From positions 12,085,381 through 12,149,380 of the forward strand of contig NC_037646.1 of the NCBI RefSeq assembly GCF_003254395.2: a stretch of 64,000 nt of DNA, written 5' to 3'. The stretch's first letter is position 1. Each line of letters begins with the position of its first letter. The stretch is from Apis mellifera. Lineage: Eukaryota; Arthropoda; Insecta; Hymenoptera; Apidae. Below are positions 48,182 through 58,351 of the stretch, piece by piece. A program made the translations under genes and the position numbers. The notes under the pieces are model-generated. The model saw only the letters and a list, made by a program, of their open reading frames with translations. It was not told the origin of the DNA and searched no databases.

Positions 48182-49118
48182 TTGGGTTGGCAACTAAGTA
48201 ATTGCGGATTTTTTTTAGAAAATCAAAGACAATTTTTTCATGGAACTAAATAACTTTATTCCGTAATGCGTTGCCCATTTTGATCAATCACCTTTTGCCA
48301 TCTTTCAGGCAGCATCAAAATCCCATGTTCATAAAACTTCTGGTTTTTATTAGCGAAAAACTGAATCAGATACGATTCGATATCATCATCGTTATTGAAA
48401 TTTTTACCATTCAAGGAGTTTTGTAAAGATCGAAACAAAAAGTAATCGGATGGTGCAAGGTCAGGACTATATGGTAGATGTGGCAAAACATCCCAACCAA
48501 GCTCCAATAATTTTTGCCGAGTGACCAAAGATGTGTGTGGCCTTGCATTGTCATGATGGAATACAACATCTTTTCGATTTGTCAATTCGAGCCGCTTTTC
48601 TTCAAACGCATTGTTTAATTTCGTTAGTTGTTCAATATAGACAACAGAATTGATCGTTCGGTTGGATAGTAAGAGTTCAAAATAGACAATTCCTTTGTAA
48701 TCCCACCAAACTGATAACAAAACCTTCTTTCGACGAATACCAGCTTTTGATGTTGTTCGAGCTGGTTCACGTGGCCTGCTCCACCATCTTTTCCGCTCGA
48801 TATTGTTGTAAACAACCCATTTTTCATCGCCAGTTATCGGTCGTTTTAAAAATGGATCATTTTCATTACGTTTCTTTAGCAAATCGCAGCTGTTAATGCG
48901 TCGCGTTAAATGCTTTTCTTTCAGTTCGTGAGGAACCCATGTATCGAGTTTTTGAACATAGCCAAGTTGTTTTAAGTGGTTTTCGATGCACGTATGCGAT
49001 ACATGAAGCTTCTCTGCAATCTCACGAGTTGTACTGTGACGATTCGAATCGATTATTGCTTTGATTAGGTCGTCATCAACTTCAACTGAAATCCGCAATT
49101 ACTTAGTTGCCAACCCAA
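48182..49118 (-). mobile_element. mariner deletion derivative, copy 4, intact ends
   Basis: A 937-bp element with perfect terminal inverted repeats of about 31 bp (TTGGGTTGGCAACTAAGTAA, then TTGCGGATTT), flanked by TA at 48180-48181 and 49119-49120. It shows the same 323-bp deletion junction (CTTCAACTG/AAATCCGC) as copies 2 and 3. Perfect ends and an unbroken residual reading frame make it the youngest-looking of the three derivatives. It could be mobilised in trans if transposase were present. Confidence 0.96.
48256..49098 (-). pseudogene. mariner transposase lacking the N-terminus, otherwise open (copy 4)
   Basis: A 280-codon frame without internal stops. It starts only at a TTG inside the terminal repeat, with no ATG before the last 25 residues, so translation is doubtful. 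It keeps the second helix-turn-helix (TTREIAEKLHVSHTCIENH), WVPHEL, and the catalytic residues D91 (GDEKW), D183 (HHDNARPH, the usual mariner form) and D218 (APSDYFLF), with 34 residues between the last two. The first helix-turn-helix, which contacts the terminal repeats and supports dimerisation in mariner enzymes, is absent. A catalytic domain without it could at most interfere with full transposase. That is inference. Confidence 0.9.
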
Positions 49119-52026
49119 TAGATTCCATTGTTTCTAGAACAAATTTATCGTTAAACGATCCATCTAACGATCTTTTAAGAATAAACTCGAATGCAGGTTC
49201 GATATCTTTCTTTCAAATTCTTGGGATTTCTATTCGAGAGTTATGTATTACACGATTCGAAAGCGAATGAAAGAAGGACGATGATTTTCAGGCGTGTCGA
49301 GGAATCTAATTGAAGCGTTCGAAGAAACGGAGGATTGGTTCGAGGCGAGCAAAGTGGAAGCTGTCCAAAAACCAAGTCTTTTAATTAAAGAACAACTTGC
49401 GCGATGAGAAGAGTGATTTATTCTCTTCTCTTCTTTTTTTCTCTAACAATTACGAATAACTTTAACGACAATCGATGCCTTCTCTTTTAAATAACGAATA
49501 ATTTAATCGTCTTTCCACCGACTACGAATAATTTATTCGTAAGAAATTCGAATGTTTCTTAAAAACAGGATTCTTCCAGATTGATTTTCTACTCGTATTA
49601 TTATAATTTTCGAGCGGTTAATGGTGTCGAGGGATCGTCAAAGGTGATTTTTCGGGTCAGCGACACCGCCCGCATGAGGGTTAACGTCAAACGTGATATG
49701 GGTCTATGGAAAAATAGAATGAAAAAAAAAAGGACGAGTCGATAAGTAAGACGATCTGAAAAAGGGGAAATCAAGTGGATATTTAAGAACGAAACCGAGA
49801 ATGAAAAGTTGGTTCGAGAGGTGAAAGTGTGAGATCTATTAACGATATGCGGGATATAGATGGCGTCTCGAATGGAGCGCGGTTTAGGGTTAATTAAGAT
49901 TTCGAGCGAATTTTTAATATTCCGTTTTAATTGAATTTGCTTTAATTAAACGTTCGGCCAGGCCGGCAACAAGCATTATGGAAGGAGGCGCGGCGGAAGT
50001 GACCGTGGGATTCGAGAATTCCACGGAATAATTGGAGTGCCGGCTCTTTTTAACCCTCGAACCTGTCCCCGAGGACTATTCAGTCCTCAGTTCGACCGTT
50101 ACCATGGATGTTTATGAAGAGAGAGAGAGAGGGGTTAAATTCCAACCTGTCTTCGCGAAATGTTGGAAAAGATTCGCTTCGTTCTCTCTCTTTTTCATCG
50201 CCATCTATCACTTCATCCCGGGCGATCAAACGATTCCATCCGTTTCTAACGTTTTCGCTCTCGTTCTTCTTTTGTTTTTCTGTTGAAAAAAACTATCCTA
50301 TCGTTCAATCTTCCATCTCCTCGCCAAGATCAATTTTTAGAAACGAAACTTTTCCTTGATGCAATCTTAAAGGTAATACTAAGGACGACTCCTTCCTCCT
50401 GTTTCGTTGCTTTTATCTCTTCGCTTTCTTATCTCGACCACAATTAAGATTATTTATTCTTTTCCGACACAGAAAACGTTGAAACTTCTCGCGAGGAATC
50501 GTCGTTCCTTTCTTTTCTCTTTTCTCTTCTTTTCATCCTGTTCTTTCGAGGAAAAGCGGATTTGCGCCTCGCGCATTTGCCTTTCATTGGCACGCGACGA
50601 AAATCTGATTCGCGGCGGCGGGAAAAAGCGGTTTACGGATAGAAATAACGATAAAAGTGAGTTTGGCTGGCTAGTTTAAAAAATATCGGGAAGCTTTTTT
50701 ACTTTAATAAAAATCTCGGACGAAAATTGATTTATCCACGAGTCGTTTCTTTATTTATGAAAATGCTTCAAAAGTGACGTGGATTGGAGTAATTTTAACA
50801 AGGAAAAAAAATTAATAATTTTCACGAATCGGTTGGAAACTTTGCAGGGCAAATTAAATTAACCTTTTGAAAAGTCGCTTTGCAACTTTTGCAATGGGTA
50901 CAAAATCCGATCGCGAAAAGAAGTTGGAGTAAAGGATGAATCTCGAGTGATCTCTGCAAGATGCGAAATTATAAAATTATTTAACGTGAAATCAAACGCG
51001 TTTCCCTTGATATTTAGCTAGCGTTGTAACGTTGATGCTTTGTCAACGTAATTACAAAGCGACATCGTATCCTAGGCCGCTCGTTTTTCTCATTGTTAAT
51101 CGAATCCATGCCGCGTTCGGTGAACAGTATTTGAGAAACGTTTCCGGAGATACGATCCTCTCTCGATCAATATTCTAATTCAGACGTAATCCAAATTGAA
51201 AATTCTCTCTTTCTTCCTCTTTTTTTTTTTCGATTGTATTTTACAAAGAGTCCTCGAAAAAAATTCACTCGAACGATAATATCGATAATTTTAAAATATC
51301 GTATCCGTGGTAGACGACGAAGAGCAGCAGTTTCTCGATCGGGAATAACGAAAATAACGCGATTGTTTCCGCGAGGATGGGATGGGAAATGTGTGCATTT
51401 TCAGTTTTCCTCCATTCGGTGTATTCCATTCGAGTACACGGACGGATCTTATGGGGGAATAAAAAAAAAAAGGAAGACACTGCGAACACTTTTATCTCGC
51501 ATCCTATAGCAGGGATGGGTTTAAGTTTACCCAATCGTGATTCGAATTCGAGCTATCCTCCTCCTTTTCTCGCCTCCATTTTCTAATCGATTTCTCGATC
51601 ACGCTCGCTATTTCGAGTATACCTTCTCTCTTCATTGTTTCAGGAAACGGTTTTGACAAAGGTTCGCTCGGGAATCTGTAAACGAAACGTTGTAACGAGA
51701 AAACGAATGATCCATTTGTCAACGATTAAGGATAATTAATGTTTCTTCTCGAAATTGGAAATCGAAAGATACTTTTTTAAAAATATATCATTATCAGGCG
51801 TGTTATGTTAACGTATGTAAAATATCGTAAAATAATGGATCGTGAGTTAATCCAATTACAGATTAAACGGAACAATAATAATTTACAAAGTGATAAACCG
51901 AATATATTGGACCAGTAGAATATTTAAATCAATTAAATCTAAACTGATAAATCGTAACTAACCGTCTAAGTATATAAACCGATCAAGTACGTATGCAAAT
52001 AAACTGGAAACTGGTACACTACAGCA
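49119..52026. other. unique stretch with one weak exon candidate
   Basis: Mostly non-coding. On the minus strand, TTTCGTTTACAG ends at 51676 and is followed by 145 bp open in one frame (51675-51531) and then GTAAAC. This would encode about 48 residues, including SEPLSKPFPETMKREGILE and KSIRKWRREKEED. It has the same phase pattern as the 38.9-kb candidate (in phase 2, out phase 0), but I do not recognise it. Confidence 0.3.
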
Positions 52027-52652
52027 AAACTAATAACTTAGAAATTGATAAACTGGAAACACGAACTGGAATATAACGAATTGATGAACTATGGTTGTAA
52101 ACCGAACATTCGAACTGAATCTATTGCGCTACGAATTCAAATAGGTATTCGCGTAGATACGGGTTCAAAAAAAAAAAAAATAAAAAAAGAATCTTTCATT
52201 TTTTACGATTCTTTTTCACGAATAATCGCCAAGATTCAAGGATCCCCAAGTTTACTTCAAGTAAAAATCTTGGCCAATTTCAAATTGCAATTGGGAAGAG
52301 AAATTTCTTGAACCATTTTTCGTTCACAATTAACCGACATCCAAACAAACTAATAACTTAGAAATTGATAAACTGGAAACACGAACTGGAATATAACGAA
52401 TTGATGAACTATGGTTGTATACCGATAAACCGAACATTCGAACTGAATATCGCGCTACGAATTCAAATAGGTATTCGCGTAGATACGGGTTCAAAAAATA
52501 AAAAAAAAGAACCTTCTATTCTTTTCACGAATAATCGTCAAGATTCAAAGATCCAAGTTTACTTCAAGTAAAAATCTTGGCCAATTTCAAACTGCAATTG
52601 GGAAAAGAAATTCGCGCGTTTCTCGAACCATTTTTCGTTCACAATTAACCGA
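52027..52652. repeat. tandem duplication, two units of about 320 and 306 bp
   Basis: AAACTAATAACTTAGAAATTG begins the units at 52027 and 52347. Both run through CGAACTGGAATATAACGAAT, GGTATTCGCGTAGATACGGG, an A-rich run, CAAGTTTACTTCAAGTAAAA, and end ACAATTAACCGACATCC. Units differ by small indels, most of them in the A-rich run. The duplicated 68-88-codon open frames are carried along and are not supported as genes. Confidence 0.93.
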
Positions 52653-55600
52653 CATCCGGGTTAAACAGCCCTTGAACTTCTCACGCAACCGAAAGAAACT
52701 TAAACGTGTTAATTTCACGGCTGCAAAATGTACTTTTATTTCACGAAACGATCTCGGTCTCACGCCTGTTACGCTCGCGGAAAAATCATCGTGCAACGCT
52801 TGAAACCGGCTAAACCAATTTTTCGCGTTTCGCAGTTCCCTGGTAAATTACGAAATATACCGTTTAATCGCGAATCTAGACTCCTCGGCGTGAGGAATGG
52901 CGTGAAAAAAAAAGAAGGAGAGAGAGAGAGAAAAAAGAAGGTACTATATGGCTCTCTTTTGTTTCTTCTCTTTCTTCCTTTTTCTCCCTCCCTTCCCCTT
53001 TCGTATCTTCCACGCTACGAAAACATTAATCCGCAGATTAGACGACGAACGTTTAACAATCGGTTATGTAAATCTAAAGATTACGCCGAAGATTAAGCTG
53101 AAAGTTATCCAGGATTATGCCGCGTTTAACTTCGGGACCAAATTGTTGCCGTTTAATCTTTAATTAGCAATTTTTATTTTTAGGAAAAAGAAAGAAGAAT
53201 ATCAAGAATTTCGATAAGTATCAAATAGTTCAAGATCTAAGATCTTTACGATCGAATAGGTTGTATTTAGGAAAATATCGTATCCGTGTTCGTTTCGTTC
53301 GCGTGAGAAATCCTTTTAAATTTTTCCTTCGAGATTGCTTCGTCCTTGTTGAATAATTTTCCATTATTCTCACGATACACTTTTCCACGAGCTTTCCAGG
53401 TTTTCTTTATTCCTACGTTTTTTTCCCTATCCCTCCTCCCGTATTTTCCTTCTTTTTCCTTCACGCTCTCTCACCTTTTTTACGCTCCCACTTTTTCCTC
53501 CCATCCTTCCACGGATTTCCCTACCCTTTTATCTCGCCCTTACCGGTTTATAATATTCCGGTATACACGCATCCCTTACTACATCCAAAGTTTTTCGCCT
53601 TCTCCCCAACTCTCTTCCATTTCGATTTTTCTTACGATCCTTCCAAACTACATCCTTATCACATCCTCTCATTTCCAGATTTTAATTTCACGTCGCTTCG
53701 AACAATCGATTTTCAATTTCAAATCGCATATTTCGAGTTTCAAATTTTTATTTCGTTCTCCGATCTCCGAAATTATCCGCTCATTTTCGGTGGAAAATCG
53801 CGAGCAAATTTCGCGCAAATTTCCAATCGACATCCCTCTTCGTTTCGTTTACAAATAACGTTAGTTTTGGAAACGATCGCAAATTATTTCCAACTTTCCT
53901 CAACCTCGTTCGCTACCCTTTTGTCTGCAACACGGTTAGAAATACGGGGATGATGGCCGTCCGATTCGTGCTCGCGTCACACGTGCACACACACACGAAT
54001 ACAGAGAGAGAGAGAGAGAGAGGGGGGATGCATTTAATTTGGCGCATTTGGTTCCCGGCCTGGATACGTCGCGGGTGGTTACAAGGAGAGGCAGGAAGGA
54101 AGAGGGTTGGGTTAATGTACGGGCTACGAGGTCGGTCTTTTCAACCCGAGGAAATCTAAACGGCTCTCGCTGAATAAGACGCCAGACGGAAGACGGAAAC
54201 GGGTCGGTCCTCCCCCCTCCTGCTCGAGAAACTCGTAAATAATCGTCCACAAGTGTTGATCTCTCGTCGATGACGAAAATCAATCGGACAAATTTTTTTT
54301 TATTTCTACGATTTCATGTATTCGGTTAATACAACGAAATTCAAAATACACCTGTCGATAATAATATTTCTTTCGTATCTCCAAGTTTTGTTATCTCGCG
54401 AAAAATTCTCTTTCTAAAACTTTTTTAAATAGAAGAGGAGAGAAATATCAAATTTTCAAGAGGAATTAAATATTAGGGATATCGCGTGTAATTTCCAACG
54501 CAAATTTTAAGTGATACGAATCGGTTTGTAGTCGAACTTTATCAAACCTTTATAAATATATCTTTATTCGATCGTCATTTTACGATCGATATTATTAATA
54601 ATTACTTTTCTTCCGTCAAATTTCACTTGTAAAGACGTTGAAGACGTTCTCACGATATTCAAGTTTTGGCAAAAAAAAAAAAAAAGAACTTTCAACTTGA
54701 AAACTTTTGGCAGCGTATTGTGCTCTCCTCTCGATAAGGAGCGTCTCAACTTTTCCCCCTCTTTTTCTCTTTTTTCCAACATGTTACACATGTAACGTGG
54801 GAAGAAGGTGAAGAGGAGGACGCAGGCAAAAGTGGATATGTTTTCGGGGAGGGGCGAGATCGATTCGGGTCGGGGGAAAGGTGTCGCGGGAAAAACGAAT
54901 TCGAACGAAGGGCATACTTCTAACGCGTCCTTATCTGCGAGCTTATGCAAATGCCGAGCAGTTTGCCACGGGGATTTGCATAGACTCTGGTGGCGATCTA
55001 TATGGGATCATGTCTAGGCATAATCTCAAGACGCTTTGCCAGTTATGCACTGCCTTTTCGAGTAGTCACGTTAGCGCTTCTTCCGCCACTCCTGCTTTTT
55101 TTTTTTGTCTTCTCCAAACCTTTCCAAACTTTTCTCTCGCGACGATGGAGGTATTCGACGTTCGCAAATAACTCCATGAAAATATCTCTCTCAAAGATTC
55201 TTCTGGTCGAACAAAAACGTATCGGTGATTATTCATGGTGCGTGGAATGCGCGTTACGTGTTTGGTCGTTTGCATCGATCGAGCGCCCCATCATACGAAT
55301 AGCGAATATTTATTAATGTAGAGGTCTCTATTTCGCGTATGTATATACATATATATTCGCACGTTCGATGTATGAAATCGGAATTCGAGAAACGCTCGGC
55401 TACGCTTGATATCGCAAAATTATTGCGGGAGTATCTTTAACGAGCGGCCTTTTTATTACAGAAATTCGCACGTTTCTCGCATGCTATGAAATAAAACGCT
55501 TCGCCCGTTGATAGAGCGGTCGGGGAGGATCGGAGACTTTTGGACACTCTCCAGTAACGTTCCATCCAAGATAACGTTCCATCCACGAAAAGTTACCAGG

Positions 55601-57062
55601 TTGGAAACAAGTTTGCCAAGATTAATGGACACGCGTCATCGTAGCTGTGAAATATAATCTCCGAGATCAAAAAAATATGACATTTCTTTTTTCTTTCCCT
55701 CCCCAACCCTTCTTCTTTTTTTCGAACCGAATTCGAAGTAGCTTTGATCCGTCCGAGATAAGGAGAAAAGCTAAAAGCTCCAAGAGAATTGCTATCGATC
55801 CTTTTCCTTAATCGCAACGAAGATCGTGAGAGACGATCGATCGATCGATTCGTTTTATAGATTCGTTAATTCGTCACTTCGAATTAAATATATTTGCGCG
55901 AGGTAAATTATTGAAGAGAAAAAAAAAAGAATTGAACGATGTATCTAGGAATACACGCGTATAAAATGATACGCATTTGTAAATAACGGCATTTGTGTAA
56001 CAGCGAGCGAGTTTGCAATGGCAGGAAACCAGATTGTTGAACAACCCTCTCGTTAAATCAACGCTGTGCCGAAGTCCGAGTGGATGTAAAAAAAAAAGGG
56101 GGGGAAAAAAAAAATTGAAAAAAGAATTGGAAACTAGATTGCAGAATGTGCGGTGATCAATTAACGCTTCGCGGTTTTATCCAAGCCTCGATACCATATT
56201 TTAATCCTGTTCGTATTTAATTTAAACCGAAATAAAAATTGCACGAGTGTAAAAATTAGCCGCGCTCGATAAAAATTCATTATTCGGTTAAACGATGTTC
56301 CATAAAGTGGATTATCGATCATCGAAGATCGAGGAAAAACGGGGGGGGAAAAAGAGAAGAAAACGAATAAAACCTTCGAGATGGATCTTTTTCATTCATT
56401 AAACGCGACGAATTTCAATAGATAATTACACGTATTACGTAGGTAACGACTTGTCGTTTCAACAGGTGACTTTCGAACTTTATATTCGAAGGAAAATTCG
56501 AAATATTCTTTATACGATTTCGAATAAACTTTTATCAAAACAACGATCCTCGAATCTATCTTTCACTCCCTTTCCATAGACGTGAGAATCGTATTCGATT
56601 CGAGGATAAAACCCGTTACCCCAGTTTCATCGATGATCCGATTTACCATTTCATCTAAACACGTTCGCGTCCCCTTCTTCTTAATTAAACTTGCGCTTTC
56701 CCCGGCCAATTTTCGAACTCGGTTACAGGCTACTTTAATCCGATGGGAAGTTACTTTCCAGCCGAAACTCGCAAGTCCCCGCGCTTTCACCGCGATAGTC
56801 TTGATTAATTTGTTCCGAAACGGCTTATCCGGCCGGCCTCGCCAACTCTAAATGCAATCGGGACACGCGGTGTGCCGGCAGGGCCAACTTTCGCATAGTT
56901 CGCCACGCTCCCGGTATTTATCTTTCCGATCGTTCCTCCCTCCCCCAACGACTCAACTCCTGCCATAAGAGAACGCGACTGTATATATATATCTCGTAAC
57001 CTTATCTCGTTGCTCCATTCACCATCGTTTCGTCCGAAGCATCTTTTTCATCTTTCTATTTA
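52653..57062. other. unique stretch, no recognised gene
   Basis: Includes (GA)n at about 54003-54022, poly-A runs near 54670, G-rich runs near 56098 and 56341, and a GC-rich zone at 56750-56900. A minus-strand frame at 56563-56790 (with VKARGLASFGWKVTSHRIK) is protein-like, but the opposite strand is equally open, so neither is called. Confidence 0.4.
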
Positions 57063-58349
57063 TTGGATTGGCAACTAAGTAATTGCGGATTATTTTTAGA
57101 AAATCAAAGACAATTTTTTCATGGAACTAAATAACTTTATTCCGTAATGTGTTGCCCATTTTGATCAATCACCTTTTGCCATCTTTCAGGCAGCATCATA
57201 ATTCCACGTTCATAAAACTTGTGGTTTTTATTAGCGAAAAACTGAATCAGGTACGATTCGATATCATCATCGTTATTGAAATTTTTACCATTCAAGGAGT
57301 TTTGTAAAGATCGAAACAAAAAGTAATCGGATGGTGCAAGGTCAGGACTATATGGTGGATGTGGCAAAACGTCCCAACCAAGCTCCAATAATTTTTGCCG
57401 AGTGACCAAAGATGCGTGTGGCCTTGCATCGTCATGATGGGATACAACACCTTTTCGATTTGTCAATTCGGGCTGCTTTTCTTCAACCGCATTGTTTAAT
57501 TTCGTTAGTTGTTCGATGTAGATGACAGAATTGATCGTTCGGTTGGGTGGTAAGAGTTCAAAATAGACAATTCCTTTGTCATCCCACCAAACTGATAACA
57601 AAACCTTCTTTCGACGAATACCAGCTTTTGATGTTGTTCGAGCTGGTTCACGTGGCCTGCTCCACCATCTTTTCCGCTTGATATTGTTGTAAACAACCCA
57701 TTTTTCATCGCCAGTTATCAGTCGTTTTAAAAATCGATCATTTTCATTACGTTTCTTTAGCAAATCGCAGCTGTTAATGCGTCGCGTTAAATGCTTTTCT
57801 TTCAGTTCGTGAGGAACCCATGTATCGACTTTTTGAACGTAGCCAAGTTGTTTTAAGCGGTTTTCAATGCATGTATGCGATACATGAAGCTTCTCTGCAA
57901 TCTCACGAGTTGTACTGTGACGATCCGAATCGATTATTGCTTTGATTAGGTCGTCATCAACTTCGACTGGACGACCAGAGCGTTTTTCGTCTTTAAGTAA
58001 AAAATCACCAGAACGAAATTTGTCAAATCAATTTTGACACTGCCGTTCTTTTAAGGCTTCGTCGCCATAAACAGCGCATAACTTTTTGCGAGCTTGCGAT
58101 GCGTTTTTCCCTTTGCGAAAATAAAAAAGCAAAATATGACGATAATGTTCCTTTTGATTTTCCATTTTTCAACGAACGCCAAACGAAAACTACGCAACCG
58201 ATCAAAAAACTTTTTTTATCGATTGACAGCTTAATTGCCAACTATCAAATAACAAAATGTGTTTTATATTTGGATTACGCCAGCAAACCTAAAAATTCAA
58301 CTGAGGCCATTTATGAGTGAAATTCGCAATTATTTAGTTGCCAACCCAA
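57063..58349 (-). mobile_element. mariner element, copy 6, essentially full length
   Basis: A 1287-bp element, the longest copy, flanked by TA at 57061-57062 and 58350-58351. The terminal repeats are slightly diverged (left TTGGATTGGCAACTAAG, right TATTTAGTTGCCAACCCAA). It has a complete 5' untranslated region, start codon, transposase frame and 3' region, and serves as the reference for the deletions in the other copies. The length of about 1.29 kb matches typical mariner elements. Confidence 0.96.
57137..58165 (-). pseudogene. mariner transposase, 342 codons with one in-frame TGA
   Basis: Starts at ATG 58163-58165 and ends at TAA overlapping an AATAAA hexamer. The length of 342 codons is usual for mariner transposases. 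The only visible lesion is TGA at 58028-58030, codon 46, where a Trp codon is expected in the first helix-turn-helix (the block before FDKFRSGDF). Downstream the frame is open with the second helix-turn-helix, WVPHEL, and the triad D153 (ITGDEKW), D245 (HHDDARPH) and D280 (APSDYFLF). The last two are separated by exactly 34 residues, the DD34D signature. A few other substitutions (for example SHHDD for FHHDN) may reduce activity. The enzyme excises and inserts the element at TA. Here translation would stop after 45 residues. Confidence 0.95.
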
Positions 58350-58351
58350 TA

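Noticed and set aside
53346..53858. 170-codon plus-strand open frame rich in F, S and P
   Set aside because: Comes from a pyrimidine-rich tract. Hydrophobic runs here are compositional, not membrane segments of a recognisable protein.
56563..56851. protein-like frames on both strands
   Set aside because: Both strands are open over the same bases and no splice sites fit clearly, so the coding strand cannot be decided.
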